29,783 nt of DNA from Candidatus Daviesbacteria bacterium RIFCSPHIGHO2_02_FULL_39_12 (GCA_001777055.1 MFCX01000016.1:1-29783); one strand, 5' to 3'. Counted from the stretch's first letter, positions 15,626-23,767 are shown. Made by a program: numbers and translations. Notes: generated from the sequence alone by a model not told the origin.

Positions 15626-16435
15626 ATGTCAAAAATCTTAGTTACTCATATAAACCCACATCTGGATGATATTGCTGCTATTTGGTTATTTAAAAAATAT
15701 AATCCTAAATTTAAAGATGCAAAATTAGAATTTGTGTCTGCATCCCGAGATCTGGCCTCAAAAGAAGAGAATGATGACAAAATTTTTGTGGGTACTGGTG
15801 GAGGTAAATTTGATGAGCATAAGGAAGGTCTGGAAACTTGTGCCGGCACACTGGTATATCAATATTTAAAAGAAAACAACTTTATTCCTCAGGATGAAAT
15901 TACCCAAAAAGCCTTGGAACAACTTGTTAAATGGAATGAATTAGTAGATATCGGCAAAGCCCCAGATTCTGAATTTGATGAATTTAGCGTGCAGTCTTTT
16001 ATCAGGGCGAAGGACAATTCAACTGAAAGTTCCAAAAGGTCGGTGGAACTTGGAAGTGAAATTTTGAATAGAATTGTAGAAGTCTTAAAAAGAAAGCAAC
16101 AGAGCTTGAGAGATTGGGAGGGCAGAATTGAGTTTGATTCTAAATTTGGTAAATCTACTGCAATTACCTCGGAAACTGTAAATAGAGAATTCTGTCGGGA
16201 ACAAGGAGGCGAGTTGTTTTTAATGTATAATCCGCAAAATTGCGGGGTTCAATTCTTTACTCCCTCTTTTGATCTTGATTTGACACCAATTTATGAAAAG
16301 GTTAAACAACTTGATCCCAAAGCTTCCTGGTTTCTTCATCAGTCTCATCATATGGTCATTTGCGGTTCTTTCTCTGCTCCTGATTCAAAGCCGACAAAAT
16401 TAACCCTTGAGCAGCTAATAGAAGCAGCAAAATGA
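15626..16435 (+). CDS. MYG1/DHH-like metal-dependent hydrolase family protein
   Basis: 269 residues. The N-terminus, VTHINPHLDDIAAIWLFKKY, has the His/Asp-rich loop at the end of the first strand that binds metal in DHH- and MYG1-type phosphoesterases. Residues about 53-63 (FVGTGGGKFDEHKEG) supply a second Asp/His pair, as in MYG1's 'DVGG.YD.H' loop. A late motif, WFLHQSHHMVICGS, adds more histidines. The reaction is not known from this sequence; a 3'-5' exonuclease or nucleotide phosphoesterase role is plausible. The stop overlaps the glycosyltransferase start by 4 nt (ATGA), so the two are co-translated. Family placement is tentative. Confidence 0.55.
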   Translation: MSKILVTHINPHLDDIAAIWLFKKYNPKFKDAKLEFVSASRDLASKEENDDKIFVGTGGGKFDEHKEGLETCAGTLVYQYLKENNFIPQDEITQKALEQLVKWNELVDIGKAPDSEFDEFSVQSFIRAKDNSTESSKRSVELGSEILNRIVEVLKRKQQSLRDWEGRIEFDSKFGKSTAITSETVNREFCREQGGELFLMYNPQNCGVQFFTPSFDLDLTPIYEKVKQLDPKASWFLHQSHHMVICGSFSAPDSKPTKLTLEQLIEAAK

Positions 16436-17556
16436 AAGTTGCACTGGTTCATGATTTTTTAGTTGAATACGGTGGAGGGGAAAGGGTTTTAGAAGCCTTG
16501 CATGAAATTTTTCCGGATGCTCCCATCTATACAGCTTATTTTAGATTATCAGGATTCGGTCCGCACCAAAGTAGGATCAAACAATGGAATATTAAAACTT
16601 CCTGGATGCAAATTTTACCAAAAGTATTTTTATCACCCTGTAGGATATTTGCAGCAAAGATTTTTGAAGGGTTTGATCTATCTGATTATGATTTGATAAT
16701 TTCTTCTTGTAATACCTACTTTGCCAAAGCGGTTAAAGTTAAACCTACAGCTTTACATATTAGTTATATTCATACTCCGCCAAGATATTTATATGGCTAT
16801 ACTACATCTTTTAATTATAAGAAAAATCCTTTAACCAGAGTTTCAGGAGAGCTTGCCAATCATTATTTACGTATTCTAGATTTCAAAACAAGCCAAAGGC
16901 CAAACATTTTAATAGCCAATTCAAAGGAGGTACAAGCTCGTATACAGAAATTTTACAGAAGAGATAGTGTGGTAATTTATCCACCAGTCTCAACTGTCAT
17001 TCCGAGCGAAGCCACGCCAAAGGCGGGTGACAAGAAATATTTTTTATCGGTAGGAAGGCTGGTGAGAGGAAAGGGGATAGATGTAATAGTTAAAGCTTTC
17101 ACCAAGCTTAATTTGCCTCTTAAAGTAGTGGGAAGCGGACCTGAGATAAAAAGTTTAAAGTTTAAAGTGCAAAGCGCAAAGTTGAAGAATATAGAGTTTT
17201 TAGGCCAAGTTGCCGATGACCAATTGGCGGGATTGTATGCCAATGCTAAAGCTACAATTATGGCCTCAGAAGATGAGGATTTTGGGATTGTGCCAGTGGA
17301 GTCTCAAGCTTTAGGTACACCGGTAATTGCTCCGAGAGCAGGCGGTTTTTTGGAAACAATGATTGACGGCAAAACAGGCATGTTATATGGAGGGCCGGGC
17401 ATGGTGTCAGCAGAAAGCTTAATCGAGGCGATTCAACGCTTTAATAGTTCAAATAATTTTAAGGCAGAAGATTGTATCAAAAATGCTGAAAAGTTTTCCA
17501 AGGAGCAGTTTAAAAAAGAAATTTTGCAATTAATTGACAAACACTTTAAAAAGTGA
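16432..17556 (+). CDS. GT4-type glycosyltransferase (GT-B fold), WbaZ-like
   Basis: 374 residues. The N-terminal Rossmann half begins KVALVHDFLVEYGGGERVLE, with the Gly-rich acceptor-side loop of WbaZ/PimA-like enzymes. The C-terminal half has YFLSVGRLVRGKGIDVIVKAF, and EDFGIVPVE gives the EX7E nucleotide-sugar motif. Such enzymes transfer hexoses from a nucleotide donor to a lipid or polysaccharide acceptor at the inner membrane face. Two in-frame DNA insertions are visible: a palindromic one (16995-17032) between the two domains and a run of five 7-mers (17149-17183) in a surface loop. Neither destroys a core motif. Confidence 0.88.
   Translation: MKVALVHDFLVEYGGGERVLEALHEIFPDAPIYTAYFRLSGFGPHQSRIKQWNIKTSWMQILPKVFLSPCRIFAAKIFEGFDLSDYDLIISSCNTYFAKAVKVKPTALHISYIHTPPRYLYGYTTSFNYKKNPLTRVSGELANHYLRILDFKTSQRPNILIANSKEVQARIQKFYRRDSVVIYPPVSTVIPSEATPKAGDKKYFLSVGRLVRGKGIDVIVKAFTKLNLPLKVVGSGPEIKSLKFKVQSAKLKNIEFLGQVADDQLAGLYANAKATIMASEDEDFGIVPVESQALGTPVIAPRAGGFLETMIDGKTGMLYGGPGMVSAESLIEAIQRFNSSNNFKAEDCIKNAEKFSKEQFKKEILQLIDKHFKK
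16995..17032 (+). repeat. Palindromic element inside the glycosyltransferase gene
   Basis: A 38-bp element bounded by TGTCATTCC and GGGTGACA, with an inner CGCC-AAA-GGCG hairpin. It encodes an extra VIPSEATPKAGD-like loop in the domain linker. TGTCATTCCGAGCGAAG is the type of mobile palindrome known from Rickettsia and other genomes. Confidence 0.65.
17149..17183 (+). repeat. Five 7-bp repeats (AAAGTT/AAAGTG type) in the glycosyltransferase gene
   Basis: Consecutive 7-mers AAAAGTT, TAAAGTT, TAAAGTG, CAAAGCG, CAAAGTT. Five units make 35 bp, which is not a multiple of 3; the frame is kept by flanking bases. Encodes a Lys/Ser/Val-rich loop. Confidence 0.6.
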
Positions 17557-17563
17557 GTATGGT
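17534..17563 (+). promoter_or_regulatory. Promoter of the small gene at 17572
   Basis: TTGACA (17534-17539) inside the end of the glycosyltransferase gene, an 18-nt spacer and TATGGT (17558-17563), then 8 nt to the ATG at 17572. Confidence 0.5.
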
Positions 17564-17571
17564 AAAGATGT

Positions 17572-17865
17572 ATGATGGAATCTGATGCTGGAAGAGAATC
17601 AGATACTTTTGATAGACAGGTAGCAGTTGAGGCATTCAGGAGACATCTTCTGGCAAATCGTGTAGTTAATGCACCATCTGAACTAACTGGTGATGACTTG
17701 AGGCGTGCAATATTTGGTAGCGATAAGCCATTTTGGTATGAAATTGGACAATATCTGGGCACTTTACGTAGAGGAAAGCAGAGATTATTCAAAGCTTTTA
17801 TCGGATGGACGCAAAATTCGCCTTTGAACCCAATCTTGTCAAGGTTGATAGGTAAAACTATTTGA
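17572..17865 (+). CDS. Small protein of unknown function
   Basis: 97 residues with balanced composition and amphipathic segments (RQVAVEAFRRHLL, FWYEIGQYLGTLRRGKQRLF). It has no signal peptide, membrane helix or known motif. Arg, Trp and Gly are commoner and Lys rarer than in neighbouring proteins, and G+C is slightly higher, so it may be recently acquired. Its own promoter and ATG placement support expression. The overlapping minus-strand frame (17433-17912) has no promoter and overlaps two real genes, so I prefer this strand. Confidence 0.55.
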   Translation: MMESDAGRESDTFDRQVAVEAFRRHLLANRVVNAPSELTGDDLRRAIFGSDKPFWYEIGQYLGTLRRGKQRLFKAFIGWTQNSPLNPILSRLIGKTI

Positions 17866-17888
17866 TGTAGATTGTTTACACTTTCTAA

Positions 17889-18905
17889 ATGTTTGATAAA
17901 GTTAAATACCATATTATCCGCGCTACAGAATTAACTGCCTTGTCTGTTTTTAGGTTAATTCAACAAAAAGGTTTCTCCAAAGATGATTTATTAACAGAAG
18001 AAGAGTCAAGAGATAGAGAGAAATTAATTGATCAAGCCGGTGTTGATGCCATGTATGCTGCTTTAACAGATATCCCTTTTGTTCTGGAAGTAGTTGGATC
18101 TGAAGGCAGGAAACATGTTCACCAATACGGCGAAGCATTACCTACTTTGGAGGGTGTCTTCGGCACGGGGGACTATAAACTGGATATGGTGAATGATGTA
18201 GTAGAAGGCTCAAAGGCTGCCAAGCTAAATATACCTGGAGCAATCTCAGTAATGGCAGTAAGTACCCATAAAGGGTTAATGTCTACACCTAAAGATATAG
18301 ACTATATGGATAAATTGTTTGGTCCACCCCAATTAAAAGATAAAATTTCCATTAGTAACCCAATAGAGGAAAATTTAGCAGAGGTGGTAGATACTTTTAA
18401 AGTAAAGCCTTCAGAAATTAATGTAGTGATGATGGATAGAGACAGGAATGCCCACTACATTAATGCTTGCCAAAAATTTGGCGTCAATTTAATTTTGATT
18501 AAAGCCGGAGATTTCCTACCTTCAATTTTAGCTTGTATAGATCCTAAGGAACAAAGTAAAGGTTTGCACTTAGTGATGGGAATCGGCGGTTTTGAAGAAG
18601 GTGTTTTGGCTGCTGTAGCTGCTAAAGCTTTAGGAGCAGTAGGTGAGGGTAGAGGTTGGTCTGCTGATAAAGAAATTCAAAGTAAGTACACCAAGGTTTG
18701 GACAACAGATGAGTTAGTCTCAGGTAAAAAAGAAGACTGTTTAGTCTCACTCTCTTCTATTACAGGTGACAATAAATGGTTTAATTTGGAAGGGGTAAGG
18801 GTTAAGCCTGCCTGCCGGCAAGGCAGGCGTGAAGGGGAAAGTGAAGTAGCAACCTTGACAGTGGACAAAGATGGTGTGAAGATAGAAACACGCTTACATC
18901 ACTAG
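17889..18905 (+). CDS. glpX: Divergent class II fructose-1,6-bisphosphatase (GlpX-like)
   Basis: 338 residues. Colinear with GlpX: RATELTALSVFRLIQQKG matches the N-terminal helix, AGVDAMYAAL the first metal Asp, and NDVVEGSKAA (Asp103, Glu106) the VDPxEGT metal/phosphate loop, followed by PGAISVMAVS and YMDKLFGPP. The IGEGERD loop is altered to VVGSEGRKH, so the catalytic Glu may be shifted or absent. The family converts fructose-1,6-bisphosphate to fructose-6-phosphate and sometimes sedoheptulose-1,7-bisphosphate. It lies 1 nt upstream of the aldolase, which makes its substrate. A palindromic insertion encodes residues 307-314 (PACRQGRR) near the C-terminus. Family is fairly sure; activity is not. 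Confidence 0.78.
   Translation: MFDKVKYHIIRATELTALSVFRLIQQKGFSKDDLLTEEESRDREKLIDQAGVDAMYAALTDIPFVLEVVGSEGRKHVHQYGEALPTLEGVFGTGDYKLDMVNDVVEGSKAAKLNIPGAISVMAVSTHKGLMSTPKDIDYMDKLFGPPQLKDKISISNPIEENLAEVVDTFKVKPSEINVVMMDRDRNAHYINACQKFGVNLILIKAGDFLPSILACIDPKEQSKGLHLVMGIGGFEEGVLAAVAAKALGAVGEGRGWSADKEIQSKYTKVWTTDELVSGKKEDCLVSLSSITGDNKWFNLEGVRVKPACRQGRREGESEVATLTVDKDGVKIETRLHH
18806..18828 (+). repeat. GC-rich palindrome inserted in glpX
   Basis: Near-palindrome GCCTGCCTGCC...AGGCAGGC (23 bp) in an AT-rich gene. It is closely related to the element at 27831-27850 in carA. Translates as ACRQGRR. Confidence 0.7.
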
Positions 18906-18906
18906 A

Positions 18907-19953
18907 ATGGATATAACAATATTAAAACAAACAGCTCAAGCATTAGTGGCTCCAGGAAAGGGAATTCTGGCTGCTGATGAAAGTACCAAAACTATTGCCA
19001 AAAGATTGGAAAAAATCGGGGTAGAGTCTAATCCTGAAATTAATCTAGCTTACAGGAAAATGTTGTTTACTACTCCGGGAATTGAGCAATATCTATCTGG
19101 AGTAATTCTATATGATGAAACTATAAGACAATCTATAGATAGCGCTTCCGTTCCTCAATATTTGGCAGGCAAAGGTATTATTCCCGGTATAAAAGTAGAT
19201 AAAGGCGCTTGGCTGCTGCCTAATTTCCCGGAAGAAAAAGTTACAGAGGGATTAGATGGGTTAAGGGATAGATTAACAGAATATAAAGAAATTGGGGCAA
19301 AGTTTGCCAAATGGAGGGCTGTAATTACCATAGGAGAGGAGATACCTACTGATACATGCATTGAAGCTAATGCTGAAGTTCTGGCGCGTTATGCCGCTCT
19401 CTGTCAGGAGCAGGATATTGTGCCGGTTGTTGAACCGGAAGTGTTAATGGATGCAGACAATGATTTGGAAAGATGTAAAGAGGTAACTACTATGACTCTA
19501 AAAAAGGTATTCGAAAGACTATCGGCACATAAAGTGGTTTTAGAAGGGATGTTACTCAAGCCCAATATGGTTATTTCCGGTAAAAAAAGCCCTACTCAGG
19601 CAAGCAGTCAGGAAGTGGCCGAAGCTACAGTAAAAACTTTCCTGGAAGTAGTTCCCGGTCAAGTTCCAGGGATCGTCTTTTTATCCGGAGGTCAGACTCC
19701 TAATCAGGCCACAGAAAATTTAGCTGAAATTAACAAAGTTCCCGGTAGTCCCTGGCAGATGAGTTTCTCTTATGGCAGGGCTCTGCAGGATGAAGCTTTA
19801 ACCACCTGGGCCGGCAAAGAAGAAAATGTCCGCGCAGCGCAGCAAGCCTTTTTAGAAAGAGCTAAAAAGGTTGGTGAAAGTCTGGCTGAATATGCCCGTA
19901 AGGCCATAAAAGAACAGGTTAAAAAAGATAAAAAGAAAAAAGTCAACGATTAG
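18907..19953 (+). CDS. Fructose-bisphosphate aldolase, class I
   Basis: 348 residues, the usual length of the eukaryote-like class I enzyme. APGKGILAADES (about residues 16-27) is the family signature near the N-terminus, and VVLEGMLLKPNM places the Schiff-base lysine at Lys218. FLSGGQTPNQATENLAEIN is the phosphate-binding Gly-rich segment. It catalyses reversible cleavage of fructose-1,6-bisphosphate to dihydroxyacetone phosphate and glyceraldehyde-3-phosphate. The Lys-rich tail (KDKKKKVND) is unremarkable. The ATG is 1 nt after the glpX stop, so the pair is one operon controlling hexose-phosphate flow and pentose supply. No class II (zinc) motif is present. Confidence 0.95.
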   Translation: MDITILKQTAQALVAPGKGILAADESTKTIAKRLEKIGVESNPEINLAYRKMLFTTPGIEQYLSGVILYDETIRQSIDSASVPQYLAGKGIIPGIKVDKGAWLLPNFPEEKVTEGLDGLRDRLTEYKEIGAKFAKWRAVITIGEEIPTDTCIEANAEVLARYAALCQEQDIVPVVEPEVLMDADNDLERCKEVTTMTLKKVFERLSAHKVVLEGMLLKPNMVISGKKSPTQASSQEVAEATVKTFLEVVPGQVPGIVFLSGGQTPNQATENLAEINKVPGSPWQMSFSYGRALQDEALTTWAGKEENVRAAQQAFLERAKKVGESLAEYARKAIKEQVKKDKKKKVND

Positions 19954-19985
19954 CTTTGGTAACCAATAACAAATCTGATTTTCCA

Positions 19986-20014
19986 ATGACAGATATAAAA
20001 GTAAGGACTACAAT
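19986..20014 (+). promoter_or_regulatory. Promoter of mutM, leaderless
   Basis: ATGACA (19986-19991), a 17-nt spacer and TACAAT (20009-20014), then 6 nt (ACACCC) to the ATG. No Shine-Dalgarno. TTGGTAACCAA (about 19957-19967) is a perfect inverted repeat just upstream. Confidence 0.65.
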
Positions 20015-20020
20015 ACACCC

Positions 20021-20986
20021 ATGCCGGAATTACCAGAAATTGAAACTATTAAAATAGAGTTACAGAAAAAAATTATTGGGTCCAAATTAACAAAGATTCA
20101 AATACTTTCTCCTAAATCTCTCCAGAATGAAAAAGGTCAACCCTTCGACTACGCTCAGGGTCTACAGGGTAGAAAAGTGCTCAATATTTGGAGAAGAGCT
20201 AAGATATTAGGCATAGATCTGTCATCGTCATTGCGAGACCACGAAGTGGCGAAGCAATCTTCCACGGATAATAATGAGATTGCCCGCAATGACAAAAAGG
20301 TTACCTTATTATTTCATCTTAAGATGAGCGGACAATTAGTATGGAAAGGGAAAAGAGGAAAGGGGAAAGAGGAAAGTTTTATCGGCGGGCATCCGACGGA
20401 AGACATGCTGGGCAAGATGCCCAATATTCATACCAGAGTAATTTTTTCTTTTGCGGACGGGTCGCATTTATATTTTAATGACCTGCGGCGTTTCGGCTGG
20501 GTGAAGGTAGTGCGAAGTGAAAAGTGTAAAGTGCAAAGTGAAGAGGTGTTAGGAAAATTAGGGCCGGAACCGTTAGAAAAAGGATTTATCTGGCAGATTC
20601 TTAAAACTAATTTGTTAAAACATAAAACTCAAGTTGTAAAAGTGGCTTTAATGGATCAGACAGTTGTTGCAGGGATCGGGAATATTTATGCTAGCGAAGC
20701 TTTATTTAATGCCAAAATTGATCCCCGTACAAAAGTTAGCCAGTTAACAGATCGGCAGATACAGAGTTTACATCAAGGAGTACTAAGAGCGCTTCGGGAT
20801 GGGATTAAGTATGGTGGATCAACTAGAGCCCATTTTGTAGATGCGCAGGGCCACAAGGGTTATTTTTTAGACTATGCTTATGTTTATGGAAGATCAGGAC
20901 ATAAATGCAAAATCTGTGGTGCACAAATTAAAAAGATTCAACAAGCAGGTAGAGGGACATACTTGTGTCCCTCTTGCCAAAGATAG
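20021..20986 (+). CDS. mutM: Formamidopyrimidine-DNA glycosylase
   Basis: 321 residues against about 270 in the family. PELPEIE gives the catalytic Pro2/Glu3 (N-terminal Schiff base), LLFHLKMSGQL the conserved beta-hairpin Lys, AGIGNIYASEALF the helix-two-turn-helix, and CKIC...CPSC (Cys296, 299, 316, 319) the DNA-binding zinc finger. It excises 8-oxoguanine and formamidopyrimidines and cuts the backbone. The extra length comes from three in-frame repeat insertions in surface loops: 20141-20160, 20227-20293 and 20512-20539. Core motifs are intact, so it is probably functional. It is transcribed from its own leaderless promoter. Confidence 0.95.
   Translation: MPELPEIETIKIELQKKIIGSKLTKIQILSPKSLQNEKGQPFDYAQGLQGRKVLNIWRRAKILGIDLSSSLRDHEVAKQSSTDNNEIARNDKKVTLLFHLKMSGQLVWKGKRGKGKEESFIGGHPTEDMLGKMPNIHTRVIFSFADGSHLYFNDLRRFGWVKVVRSEKCKVQSEEVLGKLGPEPLEKGFIWQILKTNLLKHKTQVVKVALMDQTVVAGIGNIYASEALFNAKIDPRTKVSQLTDRQIQSLHQGVLRALRDGIKYGGSTRAHFVDAQGHKGYFLDYAYVYGRSGHKCKICGAQIKKIQQAGRGTYLCPSCQR
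20141..20160 (+). repeat. Short palindromic insertion in mutM
   Basis: A 20-bp element starting CCCTTCGAC and ending GCTCAGGG with CCCT/AGGG ends, a sequence type found as a dispersed repeat in many bacteria. Adds a PFDYAQGLQ-like loop. Confidence 0.55.
20227..20293 (+). repeat. 67-bp nested palindromic element in mutM
   Basis: Outer ends GTCATTGCG and CGCAATGAC are perfect 9-bp inverted repeats. Inside are CCAC-GAA-GTGG and GCAATCT...AGATTGC stems. This is the GTCATTGCGAG...GCAATGAC type of mobile palindrome known from Rickettsia and many other bacteria. It encodes about 22 extra residues (RDHEVAKQSSTDNNEIARND). Confidence 0.75.
20512..20539 (+). repeat. Four 7-bp repeats in mutM
   Basis: GCGAAGT, GAAAAGT, GTAAAGT, GCAAAGT in tandem, encoding a RSEKCKVQS loop. 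Same period and core (AAAGT) as the runs in the glycosyltransferase and carA. Confidence 0.65.
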
Positions 20987-21010
20987 GTGTATAATGGCTG
21001 ATGTTATATT

Positions 21011-22387
21011 ATGGCCAACAATTTGACCTTTGCCTCGGTTATTCAAAACCGGGGATTTTTAAATTTATGGGTTAACCAAATTCTGGTTCAACTTTCCTAC
21101 AATGCCTTAAACTTTGCCCTAATTATTTGGGTTTTTAGGCTAACTGATTCTAATATGGCAGTTGCAGCTGTATTACTTGCAGTTTACTTACCGGCTGTTT
21201 TATTCGGGCTGTTTAGCGGGGTGTTGGTAGATATCACTGATAGAAGGAAAATTATTATGACCATAGACTTGCTGTTGAGTGTTGCCATTTTCATGCTGAT
21301 TCCTTTAAAAATGAGTTTGCCGGCAATTTTACTTATTACTTTTTTTATCAATGCTCTAGTTCAATTTTACGGCACAGCCGAAATATCAGCTATCCCGCTT
21401 ATTGTTCATAAAAATCAACTGGTTTTAGCCAATGCCATTTTTGCTACTACTCTTTATACGTCTTTTTTGCTGGGGTTTGGTTTAGCAGGACCGTTAATTA
21501 ATTACTTAGGCATTGATTTTGTATTTGAATTAGGAGGGTTATTTCTTATAATGGCTTTCTTATTGTCTTTGGTGTTTCCTTCGATTAGAGGCGCTTTGGA
21601 TACGCAAAGTAAAACATTGATTTTAGCTTTCAGGAAAAATGATTACTCCAAGTTTTATGAAATTGGGTTAAAAGAAATCGGGGAAACACTTAGGTTAATA
21701 AAAGGTAAATTACCTGTTTTATCTGCTATAGCCATTCTGGCAGGAGTGCAGGTTGTAGTAGGCATAATAGCTGTTTTGGCGCCCGGTTTTTTGGAAAAAA
21801 GCTTAAGAATTAACGCTACAGATGCTTCGTATGTTATAGTTATGCCTTTAGGGTTTGGTATAGTGGCAGGAGGGGTCTTCCTAGGCAGATTAGGCAACAA
21901 ACTTATTAGAAGAACAGTGATTGCTAAAGCAATCCTTTTTGCAGGATTATTGTTTTTTCTTGAGGGTATTTCTCCTGTTATATCTCCGGCTATTAGCCAT
22001 CTGCCCCGTCCCAAACCTTTACCTTTTGTCACTCAACCTCCTTTATCTGTGGTGTTAACTGTTGGTTCTTTCCTGCTGGGTATCGCTTTAGTTTCAATTC
22101 TGGTGCCCTCCCAAACTGTGCTTCAAGAAAACACACCTGAAGAAGACAGAGGGAAGGTATTTGCTGTTTTAGGAGTAGCTATGTCCGGTTTATCACTGGT
22201 TCCGGTACTACTGTCCGGGTTGCTAGCCGATATTTTCGGTACTACCCCAATCTTTATTGGGCTTGGTAGTGTAATTATGTTGATAGGATTGTTTGGTTTA
22301 AAGCCCAGCTGGTTTTTTAGAAAAAAGAGTCTGCCATTGCATGTTAGGGAGTTTTTGGGACTAGGACACTGGGAGGGGAAAAGTTAA
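21011..22387 (+). CDS. Major facilitator superfamily transporter
   Basis: 458 residues, mostly hydrophobic, with about 12 predicted membrane helices in two halves. The loop LVDITDRRKIIM between helices 2 and 3 matches the MFS motif A (G-x-L-x-D-(K/R)xGRK-like). The start LTFASVIQNRGFLNLWVNQ resembles the MFS_3/EntS-like efflux group. Substrate is unknown; export of a small molecule or drug is the usual role. TATAAT at 20990-20995 could be its promoter. The last codons run into a 7-bp repeat array that continues to the recF start. Confidence 0.85.
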   Translation: MANNLTFASVIQNRGFLNLWVNQILVQLSYNALNFALIIWVFRLTDSNMAVAAVLLAVYLPAVLFGLFSGVLVDITDRRKIIMTIDLLLSVAIFMLIPLKMSLPAILLITFFINALVQFYGTAEISAIPLIVHKNQLVLANAIFATTLYTSFLLGFGLAGPLINYLGIDFVFELGGLFLIMAFLLSLVFPSIRGALDTQSKTLILAFRKNDYSKFYEIGLKEIGETLRLIKGKLPVLSAIAILAGVQVVVGIIAVLAPGFLEKSLRINATDASYVIVMPLGFGIVAGGVFLGRLGNKLIRRTVIAKAILFAGLLFFLEGISPVISPAISHLPRPKPLPFVTQPPLSVVLTVGSFLLGIALVSILVPSQTVLQENTPEEDRGKVFAVLGVAMSGLSLVPVLLSGLLADIFGTTPIFIGLGSVIMLIGLFGLKPSWFFRKKSLPLHVREFLGLGHWEGKS

Positions 22388-22413
22388 AAGTTAAAGGTCA
22401 AAACTCAAAAGTC
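22379..22413 (+). repeat. Five 7-bp repeats ending at the recF start codon
   Basis: AAAAGTT, AAAAGTT, AAAGGTC, AAAACTC, AAAAGTC: five exact-period units spanning the end of the transporter gene and stopping at the base before the recF ATG (22414). Confidence 0.65.
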
Positions 22414-23478
22414 ATGCTTCTAAAAAAACTCCAGCTTACTAATTTTAGAAACTATTCGAGTTTAGACATTGAGTTTGACTCTCGTCCTACTATCCTAGTG
22501 GGAGGAAATGGGGCGGGTAAGTCAAATTTGCTGGAAGCTATTTATTTACTTTCGACCACTAAATCTTTAAGAGTGGAAATAGAAAACGAATTAATCAAAG
22601 AAAATCAAGAATTTGCCAAAATTGAGGGGTTTGTGGCAAATAGCAGCGAAACAGAGCTTTTAATTATTATCAATAAACCTACTGACGAAGTAAAATTCAA
22701 AAAAAGGTTAATAGTGAATGGTATTTCCAGGAGAACGGTAGATTTTATCGGTCATTTGCCGGCCATAATTTTTTACCCCCAGGATATAAATATGGTAACC
22801 GGTTCACCTTCTTTGAGAAGGTGGCATATAGATTTAAGTCTGGCGCAAATTGATCCGGCATATAAAAGATCACTCACACTTTACGAGCAATTTTTAACTG
22901 CCAGAAACAGAGTTTTAAAAAGTATTAAAGAAGGTAAAAGCAAAACTCCCGAACTGGATTTCTGGACCCGCGGTTTAGTGGATAATGGAAAAATTATAAC
23001 TGATAAGCGCCAAGCATTTTTTGATTTTATTGAACAGCAGCCAAAGGTTTTGGGAGATTTTAGATTTGTATACCACCCAAGTGCGTTGTCCTCAGAGAAG
23101 CTGCAAGAAACAAACGGGCGTGAGGTTGCAGCTGCTGCAACCTTGATAGGTCCCCATCGGGATGATTTTGTTTTAATAACATTTGAAAAAAACTTAGCTC
23201 ATTTTGGCTCAAGAGGAGAGCAAAGGATGGGAACATTGGCTTTTAAGTTGGCCCAACTGGAATATATGGCGCATATTTTAGGTAAAAGGCCGGTACTTCT
23301 ATTGGATGATATATTCTCAGAACTGGATGAGAATCACCGTAATTTGATAGGAGAGATTGCTTTAAAACAGCAAACCATTATCTCAACCATAGAAATGTCC
23401 GAAATCCCAAGTAATTTATTAGACAAAGCCAGAATTTTACAAGTAGAAGATGGCAAAATTACTCAGTCTGGCAACTAG
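22414..23478 (+). CDS. recF: DNA replication and repair protein RecF
   Basis: 354 residues, normal length. LQLTNFRNYSSLDIEF is the RecF N-terminus, GGNGAGKSN (30-38) the Walker A, FGSRGEQRMGTLAFKLAQ the ABC signature region and PVLLLDDIFSELDENHR Walker B. SMC-like ATPase that loads RecA at single-strand gaps with RecO and RecR. It sits alone here rather than in the dnaA-dnaN-recF-gyrB cluster, as often in reduced genomes. Its 3' end overlaps the tail of a decayed minus-strand gene. A 21-bp piece of its coding sequence (23389-23409) is repeated at 24225-24245. Confidence 0.94.
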   Translation: MLLKKLQLTNFRNYSSLDIEFDSRPTILVGGNGAGKSNLLEAIYLLSTTKSLRVEIENELIKENQEFAKIEGFVANSSETELLIIINKPTDEVKFKKRLIVNGISRRTVDFIGHLPAIIFYPQDINMVTGSPSLRRWHIDLSLAQIDPAYKRSLTLYEQFLTARNRVLKSIKEGKSKTPELDFWTRGLVDNGKIITDKRQAFFDFIEQQPKVLGDFRFVYHPSALSSEKLQETNGREVAAAATLIGPHRDDFVLITFEKNLAHFGSRGEQRMGTLAFKLAQLEYMAHILGKRPVLLLDDIFSELDENHRNLIGEIALKQQTIISTIEMSEIPSNLLDKARILQVEDGKITQSGN

Positions 23479-23721
23479 CAAAATGATTAACGCCACCAGT
23501 GTGATATTCGTATTGTTTGCCTTGATATTCAAAAATTACCTTGTATCCTGGGGTAATTACTTGAGTATACATCTTTCCTGGTTCGGGGCAACCTAAACTG
23601 GAACCGCCCCACTGAGTTGCCTGCGAGCTTAGAACTACGATGTTTGGTAAAGTAGGTATCCTCCAACTAAGGCAGCAATTAGAACGACTATTAATATCGG
23701 AGCCAGACCTTTTTGGTTCAT
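23459..23721 (-). pseudogene. Decayed copy of the small membrane-anchored protein at 25228
   Basis: From an ATG at 23721 (-10 TATTCT 6 nt upstream) the frame reads MNQKGLAPILIVVLIAALVG, a membrane anchor, then stops after 28 codons. In another frame the sequence continues TQWGGSSLGCPEPGKMYTQ and on to GKQYEYHTGGVNHF. This clearly matches the C-terminal domain of the intact protein at 25228-25656 (VQWGDTSMGCPKP...NKQYEYHTDGVRHF). The Pro/Ser/Thr-rich spacer is missing and a frameshift separates the two parts. The final stop is lost and the frame runs into recF to 23459. Clear paralogue, clearly broken. Confidence 0.8.
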
Positions 23722-23751
23722 AAATTTAGAATACTACCTTTTACCAAAGAG

Positions 23752-23760
23752 TGGTATAAT
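23752..23760 (+). promoter_or_regulatory. Extended -10 promoter of hicB, leaderless
   Basis: TGGTATAAT ending 7 nt before the ATG at 23768; no good -35. Same form as the AbiE-like operon promoter. Confidence 0.6.
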
Positions 23761-23767
23761 CAGTTTT

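Noticed and set aside
17433..17912. 159-residue minus-strand frame
   Set aside because: Overlaps the ends of the glycosyltransferase and the small gene; no promoter and no recognisable domain.
21655..22032. 125-residue frame opposite the MFS gene
   Set aside because: Antisense shadow of a clear membrane transporter.
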